The notes under the pieces: model-generated
The model's input: the letters and a program-made list of their open reading frames with translations, nothing else
Told to the model about the DNA's origin: nothing
Databases searched by the model: none
Shown here: piece by piece, positions 37,175 to 46,480 of the stretch
Numbering within the stretch: the first letter of the stretch is position 1
How the letters are laid out: the number at the start of each line of letters is the position of its first letter
Translations under genes and position numbers: made by a program
DNA from: Betaproteobacteria bacterium
GTDB taxonomy: Bacteria > Pseudomonadota > Gammaproteobacteria > Burkholderiales > Burkholderiaceae_C
NCBI GenBank assembly: GCA_016716535.1
Contig: JADJWD010000005.1
Location: 62,001 to 126,000 of the forward strand
DNA length: 64,000 nt
Direction: 5' to 3'

Positions 37175-39967
37175 ATGGATAGCCGCGTGCTCTCCCCCAC
37201 CCTCGTCCTCGGCGCCTCGGTCGCCTACCTGCTGGCGCTGTTCGCCATCGCGTGGTGGGCCGACCGGCGCGCGGCCGCCGGGCGCTCGGTGATCGGCAAC
37301 GCGTGGGTCTATGCGTTGTCGATGGGCGTGTACTGCACCGCCTGGACGTACTTCGGCAGCATCGGCCGCGCGGCCACCGGCGGCGTGTGGTTCCTGCCGA
37401 TCTATCTCGGGCCGATGCTGGCGATGGTGCTGGCGTGGCTCGTGCTGCGCAAGATGATCCGCATCGCGCGGCGCTTTCGCATCACGAGCATCGCCGACTT
37501 CATCGCCAGCCGCTACGGCAAGAGCCGGCTGCTCGCGGGCCTCGTGACGCTGATCGCGCTGGTCGGCGTCGTGCCGTACGTGGCGCTGCAACTGAAGGCG
37601 GTGGCCAGCGGCTACGCGGTGCTGACCGGCCAGACGGTCACCGGCGACGCCGGCTCGGGCAGCGCGCTGATGGTGGCGCTGCTGCTGGCCGGCTTCACGA
37701 TCGCCTTCGGCACGCGCCACCTCGACAACACCGAGCGCCACGAAGGCATGGTCGCGGCGATCGCCGCCGAGTCGGTGATGAAGCTGGTCGCCTTCGTCGC
37801 CGTCGGCGCGTTCGTCACCTGGGGCTTGTTCGGCGGCCTCGCCGACATCGCCGCGCGCGCGCTGGCGCGGCCCGAGTTGGCGCGCGTACTGCAACCGGCG
37901 GCGCCGGGGGGCGCCGGCAGCACCGGCGGCGCGTTCGCCTTCGACGCCTGGTTCGCGCTGATGGCGCTGGCGATGTTGTCGGTGATCCTGCTGCCGCGGC
38001 AGTTCCAGGTGATGGTGGTCGAAAACGTCGACGAGCGGCACGTGCGGCGCGCCGCGTGGGCCTTCCCGGCCTACCTGCTGGCGATCAACGTCTTCGTGCT
38101 GCCCATCGCGATGGGCGGGCTCCTCTTCTTCGACGGCCGCGCCGGTGCGGCGGCCAACCCCGAGACCTTCGTGCTCTCGCTGCCGCTGGCCGCGGGCGAG
38201 CCGGCGCTGGCGCTGCTGGCCTTCATCGGCGGGCTGTCGGCAGCCACCGGCATGGTCATCGTCGAAGCCATCGCCGTCTCGACGATGGTCTGCAACGACC
38301 TCGTGCTGCCGCTCTTGCTGCGCGGCAAGGCGATGGCGGGTGGACGTGGCCGAGGTCGCGACCTGACCCGCGTGATCCTCGCGATCCGCCGCGCCGTCAT
38401 CGTGCTGCTGCTGCTGCTCGGCTGGGTCTACTTCCGCGTTGCCGGCGAGGCCTATGCGCTCGTCAGCATCGGGCTCATCAGCTTCGCCGCGGTGGCGCAG
38501 TTCGCGCCGGCGCTGTTGGGCGGCATGTTCTGGAAGGGCGGCACGCGCGACGGCGCGTTGGCGGGGCTCGCCGCCGGCGCGGCGCTGTGGACCTACACGC
38601 TGCTGCTGCCCTCGATCGCCAAGAGCGGCTGGATGGATGCGGGCTTTCTGCAGCACGGGCCGTGGGGCATCGGGTGGCTCAGGCCCGAGGCGCTCTTCGG
38701 CCTCGCGGGCATGGACAGCCTGACCCATTCGCTGTTCTGGAGCGCGCTGGCCAACGTCGGCCTGTACGTCGGCGTCTCGCTGGCGCGGCCGCCGCAGGCC
38801 GCCGAGGCGAGCCAGGCGCTGCAGTTTGTCGACGTGTACGAGCGCGCCAGCGAAGAGCGCGTCTTCTGGCGCGGCCGCGCGCGCACCGAAGACCTCGTCG
38901 CGCTCGTCGGCCGCTTCCTCGGCGCCGAGCGGGCACGTGCGCTGTTCGCCGCCGAGGCGCGCCGGCGTGGCGGTGCCGGGGCGCAGGCGCCGGCCGCGGC
39001 CGACGCGGCACTCGTGCAGTTCGCCGAGACGCAACTGGCCGGCGCCATCGGCAGCGCCAGCGCGCGCGTGATGGTCGCCTCGGTCGTCGAGGAGGAGACG
39101 CTCGATCTCGACGATGTCGTGCGCATCGTCGAGGAGGCGAGCGAGCTGCGCCACCTGAACGAGCAGCTCAAGAGCCTCGACCGGCTGAAAGACGACTTCA
39201 TGAGCAGCGTCACGCACGAACTGCGCACGCCGCTGGCGAGCATCCGTGCGCTCGCCGAGCTGATGCGCGACGAGCCCGACATGGACGCCGCGCAGCGCCA
39301 GCAGTTCCTCGCCATCGTCGTCGCCGAGGCCGAGCGGCTTTCGCGCCTGGTCAACCAGGTGCTCGACATGGCGAAGATCGAGTCCGGCCACGCCGAGTGG
39401 CACAACGCCGATGTCGACCTCGGCGAACTGCTCGAGCGCGCCGTGCAGAGCACGGCCGAGTTGCTGCGCGAGCGCGGCGCCGCCGTCACGCTCGACAAGC
39501 CGGCGGCGGTGCCGCTGTTGCGCGCCGACCCCGATCGGCTGCTGCAAGTGGTGCTGAACCTGTTGTCCAACGCTGCGAAGTTCACGCCGGCGGGCGAAGG
39601 CCGCATCACCGTTCGGCTGCGCGTGCGCGCCGAGGGCGCCACCGTGGAGGTGCACGACAACGGCCCGGGCGTGCCGCGCGCGCAGCAGCAGCTCGTCTTC
39701 GAGAAGTTCCGCCAGGGCGGCGACGGCGCGAGCCGGCCGCAGGGCACCGGCCTCGGGCTGCCGATCAGCCGCCAGATCGTCGAGCACTTCGGCGGCCGGC
39801 TGTGGCTCGTCAGCGAGCCGGGGCAGGGCGCGTGCTTCGGCTTCGACCTGCCGTGGCAGCAGGCGGCGTCGGACGTCGCATCGAACACCGCATCGAACGA
39901 CACATCCATCGCCAACGCCGCCCTGCCGACAACGGCGGCACGCAAGCAGGAGGAGACCACGCCATGA
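37175..39967 (+). CDS. SLC5 transporter-histidine kinase hybrid (CrbS-like)
   Basis: 930 aa. Residues 1-550 are a complete sodium:solute symporter-type domain with about 13 membrane segments (VYCTAWTYFGSIGRAATGG, SIADFIASRYGKS). A STAC-like linker follows (RVFWRGRARTEDLVALVGRF), then a HisKA domain with His681 in SVTHELRTPL, and an HATPase (NLLSNAAKFTP, DNGPGVPRAQ, GTGLGLPISRQIVEHFGG). CrbS-type kinases control acetate use; placement beside actP supports acetate or acetate-flux sensing here. Its stop overlaps the response-regulator start. Confidence 0.93.
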   Translation: MDSRVLSPTLVLGASVAYLLALFAIAWWADRRAAAGRSVIGNAWVYALSMGVYCTAWTYFGSIGRAATGGVWFLPIYLGPMLAMVLAWLVLRKMIRIARRFRITSIADFIASRYGKSRLLAGLVTLIALVGVVPYVALQLKAVASGYAVLTGQTVTGDAGSGSALMVALLLAGFTIAFGTRHLDNTERHEGMVAAIAAESVMKLVAFVAVGAFVTWGLFGGLADIAARALARPELARVLQPAAPGGAGSTGGAFAFDAWFALMALAMLSVILLPRQFQVMVVENVDERHVRRAAWAFPAYLLAINVFVLPIAMGGLLFFDGRAGAAANPETFVLSLPLAAGEPALALLAFIGGLSAATGMVIVEAIAVSTMVCNDLVLPLLLRGKAMAGGRGRGRDLTRVILAIRRAVIVLLLLLGWVYFRVAGEAYALVSIGLISFAAVAQFAPALLGGMFWKGGTRDGALAGLAAGAALWTYTLLLPSIAKSGWMDAGFLQHGPWGIGWLRPEALFGLAGMDSLTHSLFWSALANVGLYVGVSLARPPQAAEASQALQFVDVYERASEERVFWRGRARTEDLVALVGRFLGAERARALFAAEARRRGGAGAQAPAAADAALVQFAETQLAGAIGSASARVMVASVVEEETLDLDDVVRIVEEASELRHLNEQLKSLDRLKDDFMSSVTHELRTPLASIRALAELMRDEPDMDAAQRQQFLAIVVAEAERLSRLVNQVLDMAKIESGHAEWHNADVDLGELLERAVQSTAELLRERGAAVTLDKPAAVPLLRADPDRLLQVVLNLLSNAAKFTPAGEGRITVRLRVRAEGATVEVHDNGPGVPRAQQQLVFEKFRQGGDGASRPQGTGLGLPISRQIVEHFGGRLWLVSEPGQGACFGFDLPWQQAASDVASNTASNDTSIANAALPTTAARKQEETTP

Positions 39968-40329
39968 CGCACAAGGTGCTGATCGCCGACGATGAGCCGA
40001 ACATCGTCATCTCGCTGGAGTACCTGATGAAGCGCGAAGGCTACGAGGTGCACGTGGCGCGCGACGGCGAGGAGGCGCTGGCCGCGCTGCGCCGCGTGCG
40101 CCCGGCGCTCGTGCTGCTCGACGTGATGATGCCCAAGAAGAGCGGCTACGAAGTGCTGGCTGCGGCGCGCGCCGACGAGCAGCTCGCGGGCCTCAAGGTG
40201 CTGATGCTCACCGCGAAAGGCCGCGACACCGATGTCGCGCAGGGCATGGGCCTCGGCGCCGACGCGTACATGACCAAGCCGTTCTCGACGCAGGCGCTGG
40301 CGGCCAAGGTGCGGGAGCTGTTGGCATGA
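39964..40329 (+). CDS. Single-domain response regulator of the acetate cluster
   Basis: 121 aa CheY-like receiver: acidic pair D9-D10, phosphoacceptor D53 in LLDVMMPKKSGYE, Thr in MLTAKG and Lys in YMTKPFS. No output domain. It overlaps the kinase gene before it and the exonuclease-fusion gene after it by four bases each. Canonical CrbR carries a LuxR DNA-binding domain, so either a separate regulator exists or this receiver signals by protein contact. Confidence 0.93.
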   Translation: MTHKVLIADDEPNIVISLEYLMKREGYEVHVARDGEEALAALRRVRPALVLLDVMMPKKSGYEVLAAARADEQLAGLKVLMLTAKGRDTDVAQGMGLGADAYMTKPFSTQALAAKVRELLA

Positions 40330-42662
40330 GCGGTGCCGCGCGCCCGCTCGACCGCGCGGCCCTCGTCGCCGCGGCGCTGCCGGGCGCGGCCTTCGGGCTG
40401 CTGCTGGCGGCGGCGTTCGGGCTCTTGTACGCGACGCTCGGCGCCGAAGCGCGCGCGCAGGTGTGGGCGCTCGTCGAGCCGAACTTCGCGCTCGTCGTGA
40501 TGGTGTGGTTCTTCGCGTCGCTGGCCGCCGGCGTGGCGATGCACGGCGCGTGGAAACGCCATGCCGCGGCGCCGGCGCGGCTGGCCGAGCGCGTGCGGGT
40601 GCTGCTGAGCGCCGAGCCGGGGAGTGCGGCAGCTTCGGCATCGTCATCGGCGTCATCGCCACCGCCGGCTTCGTCGTCAGCGGACGGCGACGCCTCGGCC
40701 GGCCTCGCGATCCTCGATGCCGGCGAAGGCGCGAGCGCCGGCAGCGTCGCGCTCACCGCCGCCGTCGCCGCGCTCGCGTTGCAGCGCGATTCACTGCGGC
40801 GTGAGATTGCCGAGCGGGTCGCCGAAGGCAGCCGCGAGGTCGAGCAGGAGAAGAGCCGGCTGGCTGCGCTGATGGCCGAGCTGACACAGAGCGTCGTCGT
40901 CTGCAACCTCGACGGCCGCATCCTGCTGTTCAACGCGCGCGCGCGGTTGCAGTTCCGCGCGCTGGTGGCCGCGCCCGCGGCATCGGCTGGATCAAGCGGT
41001 GGCAGCGGCCTCATCGGCGGCGCCGAGCCGATCGGGCTCGGCCGCAGCATCTACGGCGTGCTCGACCGCCGCCTCGTCGCGCATGCGCTCGAAGCGGTGC
41101 AGCAGCGACTGGCGCGCGGTGCCGCGCACCCGGCGGCGCAGTTCGTCACGCCCACCAAGAGCGGCCAGCTGCTGCGCGTGCAGCTGGCGCCCGTCAAGGA
41201 GACCGGCGCCGCGCCGGGCACCGAGGGCGGCGCGGTGCTCAACGGCTTCGTGCTGATGCTCGAGAACATCACGCAGCAGATGGCCGAGGAGCGCGCGCGG
41301 GCGCGGCTCTTGCACACGCTGACCGAAGGCAGCCGCGGCAGCATCGGCAACCTGCAAGCGGCCGTCGAGCTGCTCGAGGACCCGGCGCTCGACGCGCCGA
41401 CGCGCGAGCGGTTCCTCGGCGTCATCCGCGAGGAGATCGGCGCCCTCGCGCAGCGGCTCGACGAAGCCGCGGCGCACGGCGCCGGCGCGCTCGAGCAGCG
41501 CTGGCCGCTGGAAGACATGCTCGGCAGCGACTTCGTCGCCGCGGCGGCGCGCCGGCTGCAAGGGGTCGGCGGGCTTGCCGCCGAGGCCGGCACCGTCGAC
41601 GCCGAGCTGTGGTTGAAGGTGGAGAGTTATTCGCTGATCCTGGCGCTGCGCCACCTGGCGCTGCGGCTGGCCGAGGCGTACGACGTGCCGCGCGTGACGC
41701 TGCGCCTGGCCGCCACCGAGCAGCAAGGCGTGCGCCGCGCGCAGCTCGACCTGGCGTTCCCGGTGGCGGCGATGAGCACCGAGACGGCCGTCGGCTGGGA
41801 AACCGAGCCGCTGGAGGACGACGACGGCGACAGCGGCGGCCGGCTGACGCTGCGCGACGTCGTGCAGAGGCACGGTGGCGCCTTCTGGTTCGAGCGCGAG
41901 CGCGCGCGCCAGGAAGGGCGCTTTCGCTTCCTGCTGCCGCTGGCCGAAGCCGGCGGCGCGCATCTCGAGGCGAGCGCCGTCGTGCGGCACGACAGCAGGC
42001 CCGAGTACTACGACTTCAACCTCTTCGCCGCGCGCGCGATGCAACCCGGCGACGCGCTCGGCGAGCAGCGCCTGGCCGACCTCAGCTACACCGTCTTCGA
42101 CACCGAGACGACGGGCCTGCGGCCGAGCGAAGGTGACCGCATCATCCAGTTCGGTGCCACGCGCATCGTCGCCGGCCGCCTGCGCCGGCAGGAGACGTTC
42201 GAGCAGCTCGTCGACCCCGAGCGCGCGCTCAGCGAGGCCGGCATCGCGATCCACGGCATCCGGCCCGAGATGCTGGCCGGGCAGCCGAAGCTCGACAAGG
42301 TGCTGCCGGCGTTCCACGCCTTCGCGCACGACACCGTGCTGGTGGCACACAACGCCGCCTTCGACATGCGCTTCCTGCAGCTGGCAGAACAGCCGACCGG
42401 CGTGCGCTTCGAGCAGCCGGTGCTCGACACGCTGCTGCTGTCGGCGGTGGTGCACCCGAAGCAGGAGAACCACAGCCTCGAGGCCATCGCCGCACGGCTG
42501 GGTGTCACGGTGCTCGGGCGCCACACGGCGCTGGGCGACGCGATGGTCACCGCCGAGGTGTTCATGAAGCTGGTGCCGCTGCTGCAAGATCTCGGCATCA
42601 CGACGCTCGGCGAGGCGCTGGCGGCGTCGGAGCAGACGTACCTGGCGCGGCTGCGGTACTGA
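40326..42662 (+). CDS. Membrane PAS/kinase-like protein fused to a DnaQ-type 3'-5' exonuclease
   Basis: 778 aa. Two N-terminal membrane segments (about 12-35 and 50-72), a low-complexity Ser/Ala linker, a helical segment, a PAS-like domain (LTQSVVVCNLDGRILLFNARAR, about 188-320), and a region that looks like a histidine-kinase dimerisation and ATPase module but lacks a convincing H-box and GxGL loop. The C-terminal domain (about 585-755) is an intact DEDDh exonuclease: FDTETTGL, HNAAFDMRFL, and the His/Asp of GRHTALGDAM. A nuclease is also found in the corresponding Pseudomonas cluster. Role unclear; possibly membrane-linked nucleic acid turnover controlled by the receiver next door. Confidence 0.9.
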   Translation: MSGAARPLDRAALVAAALPGAAFGLLLAAAFGLLYATLGAEARAQVWALVEPNFALVVMVWFFASLAAGVAMHGAWKRHAAAPARLAERVRVLLSAEPGSAAASASSSASSPPPASSSADGDASAGLAILDAGEGASAGSVALTAAVAALALQRDSLRREIAERVAEGSREVEQEKSRLAALMAELTQSVVVCNLDGRILLFNARARLQFRALVAAPAASAGSSGGSGLIGGAEPIGLGRSIYGVLDRRLVAHALEAVQQRLARGAAHPAAQFVTPTKSGQLLRVQLAPVKETGAAPGTEGGAVLNGFVLMLENITQQMAEERARARLLHTLTEGSRGSIGNLQAAVELLEDPALDAPTRERFLGVIREEIGALAQRLDEAAAHGAGALEQRWPLEDMLGSDFVAAAARRLQGVGGLAAEAGTVDAELWLKVESYSLILALRHLALRLAEAYDVPRVTLRLAATEQQGVRRAQLDLAFPVAAMSTETAVGWETEPLEDDDGDSGGRLTLRDVVQRHGGAFWFERERARQEGRFRFLLPLAEAGGAHLEASAVVRHDSRPEYYDFNLFAARAMQPGDALGEQRLADLSYTVFDTETTGLRPSEGDRIIQFGATRIVAGRLRRQETFEQLVDPERALSEAGIAIHGIRPEMLAGQPKLDKVLPAFHAFAHDTVLVAHNAAFDMRFLQLAEQPTGVRFEQPVLDTLLLSAVVHPKQENHSLEAIAARLGVTVLGRHTALGDAMVTAEVFMKLVPLLQDLGITTLGEALAASEQTYLARLRY

Positions 42663-42822
42663 GGCGGCACGGCGCGGCCGCGGACCCGCGCCCGGCCACC
42701 CGGCGTCCTAGGCCCTCGGTGGTGCCGGCTTGTCGAACGCGATGACGGTGCCGGATCGGGACATCGGGGCTTCCCGCGCAGTGAGGTCAAGACGCGACGC
42801 CGCGCCTGCTAGCCTCGCCACG

Positions 42823-43458
42823 ATGGAACACGCCAGCGCCTTTCTGCAAGCCGTGTGGATCGGCCTGGCGATCGCCGCGCCGGTGGGGCCGATCGGCCTG
42901 CTCGTCATCCAACGCACGCTCGACCATGGCCGCACGGTCGGCCTGGCCACCGGGCTCGGCGCGGCGGCCGCCGATGCGTGCTACGGCGCCGTCGGCGCGT
43001 TCGGCGTTGCAGTGGTGATGAACGCGTTGCAGGCCGCGCGCGTGCCGCTGGCCCTCGGCGGCGGCGCGCTGCTGCTGTGGCTGGCCTGGCGCAGCTGGGC
43101 AGCGGTGCCGGCCGAGCGCGCGGCCGAGGTGCAGGCGGCGCCGGGTCTGGCGGGCTCGTTCGCGGCGACTTTCGCGCTGACGTTGTCGAATCCGGCGACG
43201 ATCCTGTCGTTCATCGCGATCTTCAGCGCGATGGGCGCGCGACAGGCCGGGCCGGGCAACCACTTCACGCCGCTGCCGATGGTGGCCGGCGTCCTGCTCG
43301 GCTCGGCGCTGTGGTGGCTGCTGCTCAGCGCCGCCGTCGCGCGGCTGCGGCACCGCCTTGACCTGCGCGCGCGGCGCTGGGTCGGCCGCGTGTCGGCGCT
43401 GCTGCTGGCCGCGTTTGCGTTGTGGCAGTGGGCGGGGCTGGCGTCGCCTTCGGCCTGA
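42823..43458 (+). CDS. LysE-family amino acid exporter
   Basis: 211 aa from the ATG at 42823. About six membrane segments with the LysE/RhtB signature (VWIGLAIAAPVGPIGLLVIQRTLDHG near the N-terminus, and FALTLSNPATILSFIAIFSAMG). It probably exports an amino acid or similar small molecule. No Shine-Dalgarno; TAGCCT at 42810-42815 could be a -10 of a leaderless transcript. The 160 bases before it hold nothing else I can identify. Confidence 0.88.
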   Translation: MEHASAFLQAVWIGLAIAAPVGPIGLLVIQRTLDHGRTVGLATGLGAAAADACYGAVGAFGVAVVMNALQAARVPLALGGGALLLWLAWRSWAAVPAERAAEVQAAPGLAGSFAATFALTLSNPATILSFIAIFSAMGARQAGPGNHFTPLPMVAGVLLGSALWWLLLSAAVARLRHRLDLRARRWVGRVSALLLAAFALWQWAGLASPSA

Positions 43459-43549
43459 GTTGTCGGGTCGCGGGCGTTGTCCCACGCGAATTTGCCACCT
43501 CTGCGGGGATCGGGCCACCGGGGTCCCCCCTGCGCTCGTGTCCTTCGGG

Positions 43550-43622
<73 letters not shown>

Positions 43623-43669
43623 AAGGGAGAGCGGGTCCTTGGCCCGGCCCGAAGCGGGACTTCGCCTGG

Positions 43670-43695
43670 GCTTCGACACGCTCAGCCCGAACGGG
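43670..43695. repeat. REP-like intergenic repeat, copy 1, overlapping the matB stop
   Basis: GCTTCGACACGCTCAGCCCG plus six more bases matches the widespread TTCGACAGGCTCAGCCCGAAC intergenic element of many bacterial genomes. Its bases include the matB stop codon (43682-43684), so the last few MatB residues (RPRSG) are encoded by the repeat. Confidence 0.6.
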
Positions 43696-45314
43696 GGCGA
43701 TCTGCAAACAGCCCCTTGTGCTGCTCGCGCAAGAGGTTCTTCTGTACCTTGCCCATCGCATTGCGCGGCAGGTCGGGGACGACGAAGACGCGCTTGGGCA
43801 CCTTGAAATTGGCGATGCGCGTCTTCAGCGCCGCGGCGATGGCCTCTGGGTCGAGTGTCGCGCCGGGCTTGGGCACGACGGCGGCGACGCCGACTTCGCC
43901 GAAGTCGGCGTGCGGCACGCCGACCACCGCGCTCTCGGCGACGCCGGCCATGTCGTTGATGAAGCCCTCGATCTCGGCCGGGTAGACGTTGTAGCCGCCG
44001 CTGATGATCAGGTCCTTGCTGCGGCCGACGATCGTCACGTAGCCGTCGGCGTCGATGCGGCCGACATCGCCAGTCTTGAACCACAGGTCGGTCGTGAACT
44101 CGTCGGCCGTCTTCTCGGGCATGCGCCAGTAGCCCTTGAAGACGTTCGGGCCCTTGACCTCGATGCCGCCGATCTCACCGGTCGCGACCGGCCGGCCCCT
44201 TGTCGTCGTGCACGCGCACGCCGACGCCCGGCAGCGCCGGGCCGACGGTGCCGCCGCGCCGCGCGCTCTCGGGGCGGTAGGGGTTGCTCGTCAGCATCAC
44301 CGTCTCGCTCATGCCGTAGCGCTCGAGGATGGTGTGGCCGGTGCGCTCGCGCCAGAGCTGGAAGGTTTCCAGCAACAACGGCGCCGAGCCGCTGATGAAA
44401 AGGCGCATCGGCTTGCACTGCGCCTTCGTCAGCGCCGCCTCGCCGAGCATGCGCACGTACAACGTCGGCACGCCCATGAACACCGTGGCCTCGGGCAGCC
44501 GCGCGACGGTGGCTTTCGGGTCGAACTTGCCGAACCAGATCATCCGGCTGCCCGACAGCAGCGCCGCGTGGCTGGCGACGAAGAGACCGTGCACGTGGAA
44601 GATCGGCAGCGCGTGGATGAGCACGTCGGCGCGGCCTTCGCGCTGCACGCCGCCCCAGCCCCACGCTTCGTGCAGCACCTGCGCGTTGGACAGCAGGTTG
44701 GCGTGCGTCAGCATCGCGCCCTTGCTGCGCCCGGTGGTGCCGCTCGTGTAGAGGATCGCGGCGAGGTCGGCGGGCGCCACCGGCACCGGCGCTTGCGTGT
44801 CGCCGTGGAACGCGGCGCGGTCCAGCAGCGTGCCGCTGCGGTCGTCGTCGAGCGTGTAGACGTGCTTCGTGCCGGCGTTGAACGCCAGCCGCGCCACCCA
44901 GCCGTGGTTGCGCTTGCTGCACACCACCGCCGCCGGCTCGGCGTTGCCGATGAAGTAGGCGATCTCCGCTTCCTGGTAGGCGGTGTTCAGCGGCAGGTAG
45001 ACGTGGCCGGCGCGCAGCACGGCCAGGTACAGCATCAGCGCCTCGACGCTCTTGTCCACCTGCACGGCGACGCGCGAGCCCGCGGGCAGCTCGAGCGAGC
45101 CGAGCAGGTTGGCGAGCATCGCGCTGCCGCGCTCGAGGTCGGCCCACGTGTAGCGCAGCGGCGCCGGCGTGTCGGCGGTCTCGATGGCAACGCTGTCGAG
45201 ATCGGCGGGGAAGCCGGCGCGCAGGGCCGTGTAGAGGTTGGCGCCCACGGCCTCGGGCCGCGGCGCCGCGGTGCCCGGCTCGTCACGCGGGTCCGGGCGG
45301 TCGTCGTCGATCAT
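43682..45314 (-). pseudogene. matB: Malonyl-CoA synthetase, frameshifted by one base
   Basis: ATP-dependent activation of malonate (AMP-forming ligase family). The first 370 codons from the ATG at 45314 read normally (LYTSGTTGRSKGAML, FISGSAPLLLETF, ERYGMSETVMLTSNPY, GPALPGVGVRVHDDKG). At 44196-44199 a run of four C on the + strand (GGGG in the coding sense) should be three; the extra base gives a premature stop. The other frame resumes as RPVATGEIGGIEVKGPNVFKG..., then MPEKTADEFTTDLWFKTGD and the catalytic-Lys motif MGKVQKNLLRE. Corrected length is about 543 aa, normal. It is downstream of the Bug receptor gene, 37 bases apart. Confidence 0.88.
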
Positions 45315-45351
45315 GGGATCAGCAGTCTCTTCTTCTTGAGGTGAGGGTGCG

Positions 45352-46341
45352 TCAATCGAGCTTCGCCCCCGAGGTCTTCACGACCTCGGCCCAGCGCTTG
45401 ACTTCGGCGCTGACGAAGCGGCCGAAGTCGGCGCCCCAGAGGTTCGGCGTCTCGGTGCCGAGGCTCGTCCACATCGTCTTCAGATCGTCGCCGTTCATGG
45501 CCTTGCGCATCTCGTTGGCCATCGCCGTCGTCGCCTCGGCCGGGCTGCCCTTGGGAGCCCAGATGCCGTACCAGGTGGCGACCTTGTAGGTCGGCACGCC
45601 GCTCTCGGCGGCGGTGGGCATGTCGGGGAACGCCGCGGCGCGCTTGTCGGCCGCGACCGCGATGCCCCGCAGCCGCCCGCCGCGGATGTGCGCGGCCGAG
45701 GAGCCCAGGCCGTCGAACATCAGGTCGACCTGGCCGGCGACCAGGTCCTGCAGCGCGGGGCCGGCACCGCGGTACGGGATGTGCGTGATGAACGTCTTCG
45801 TCTGCAGCTTGAACAGCTCGCCGGCCAGGTGGTGCGAGGTGCCGTTGCCGGCCGAGGCGTAGTTGAGCCGGCCAGGGTTCTTGCGGATGTGCTCGAGCAA
45901 CTCGGGCAGCGTCTTCGCCTGCACGCGATTCGGGTTGACGACGATGACCTGCGGCACGCTGGACACGAGCCCGACGGGCACGAAGTCTTTCTCGATGTCG
46001 TAGTCGAGCTTCGGGTACATGCTCGGCGCGATGCTGTGGTGCACGGCGCCCATGAAGTAGTTGTAGCCGTCGGCTGCCGCGCGCGCCGCCACCGACGCGC
46101 CGACGGTGCCGCCGGCGCCGCCCTTGTTGTCGATGACGAACTGGCGGCCGAGGTTCTTGCCCATCGCCGCGAAGAGCGGCCGCGCGAAGGCGTCGGTGCC
46201 GCCGCCTGGCGGGAACGGCACGACGATCGTCACGGGCTTGTTCGGCCACGCACCTTGCGCATGGGCGCCGGTGGCGATGAACGGAGTGGCGACAAGAGCG
46301 GCGGAGCCGGCGATCGCGCGCCGGCGGGTGATCTGGGACAT
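45352..46341 (-). CDS. Tripartite tricarboxylate transporter receptor, Bug family
   Basis: 329 aa; AGGAGA precedes the ATG at 46341. A Tat-like signal (QITRRRAIAGSAALVA, cleavage after GAHA) exports it to the periplasm. Bug fold: PVTIVVPFPPGGGTDAFARP, NKGGAGGTVGASV, YASAGNGTSHHLAGELF, HIPYRGAGPALQDLVAGQVD. Periplasmic carboxylate-binding protein. Coupled to matB, so malonate or a similar dicarboxylate is the likely ligand; no TctA/TctB membrane partners are in the window, as is common for Bug orphans. Confidence 0.93.
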   Translation of the reverse strand: MSQITRRRAIAGSAALVATPFIATGAHAQGAWPNKPVTIVVPFPPGGGTDAFARPLFAAMGKNLGRQFVIDNKGGAGGTVGASVAARAAADGYNYFMGAVHHSIAPSMYPKLDYDIEKDFVPVGLVSSVPQVIVVNPNRVQAKTLPELLEHIRKNPGRLNYASAGNGTSHHLAGELFKLQTKTFITHIPYRGAGPALQDLVAGQVDLMFDGLGSSAAHIRGGRLRGIAVAADKRAAAFPDMPTAAESGVPTYKVATWYGIWAPKGSPAEATTAMANEMRKAMNGDDLKTMWTSLGTETPNLWGADFGRFVSAEVKRWAEVVKTSGAKLD

Positions 46342-46419
46342 CGGGTTTCTCCTGGTCAGACCTGTGTTCGAGTCCGATCGTAGGCAGCCGCCCGGGCCCT
46401 GCCCATCCGGGCGAAACCG

Positions 46420-46437
46420 GTTGCGGGGCTGCGCAAC
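46420..46437. promoter_or_regulatory. Inverted repeat upstream of the Bug-matB operon
   Basis: GTTGCG (46420-46425) and CGCAAC (46432-46437) are exact inverted 6-base arms around GGGCTG. On the coding strand a -10-like TACGAT (complement of 46377-46382) lies about 38 bases closer to the gene. The dyad may be a regulator site. Confidence 0.4.
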
Positions 46438-46480
46438 GTCAGGGCGTCCAGCGGGCGCTCAGCGGGCGCCAAGCGGGCGT

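Noticed and set aside
33592..37200. 1202-codon open frame on the minus strand across actP and the DUF294 gene
   Set aside because: Its translation is Arg/His/Gln-rich with no domain text, and it is the antisense shadow of clear plus-strand genes; high GC removes stop codons.
36809..39787. 992-codon minus-strand frame opposite the transporter-kinase gene
   Set aside because: Same reason: composition of a shadow frame opposite an excellent SLC5-kinase gene.
42708..42950. Minus-strand 80-codon frame opposite the start of the LysE gene
   Set aside because: It overlaps the real LysE start, has no ribosome site and no recognisable domain.
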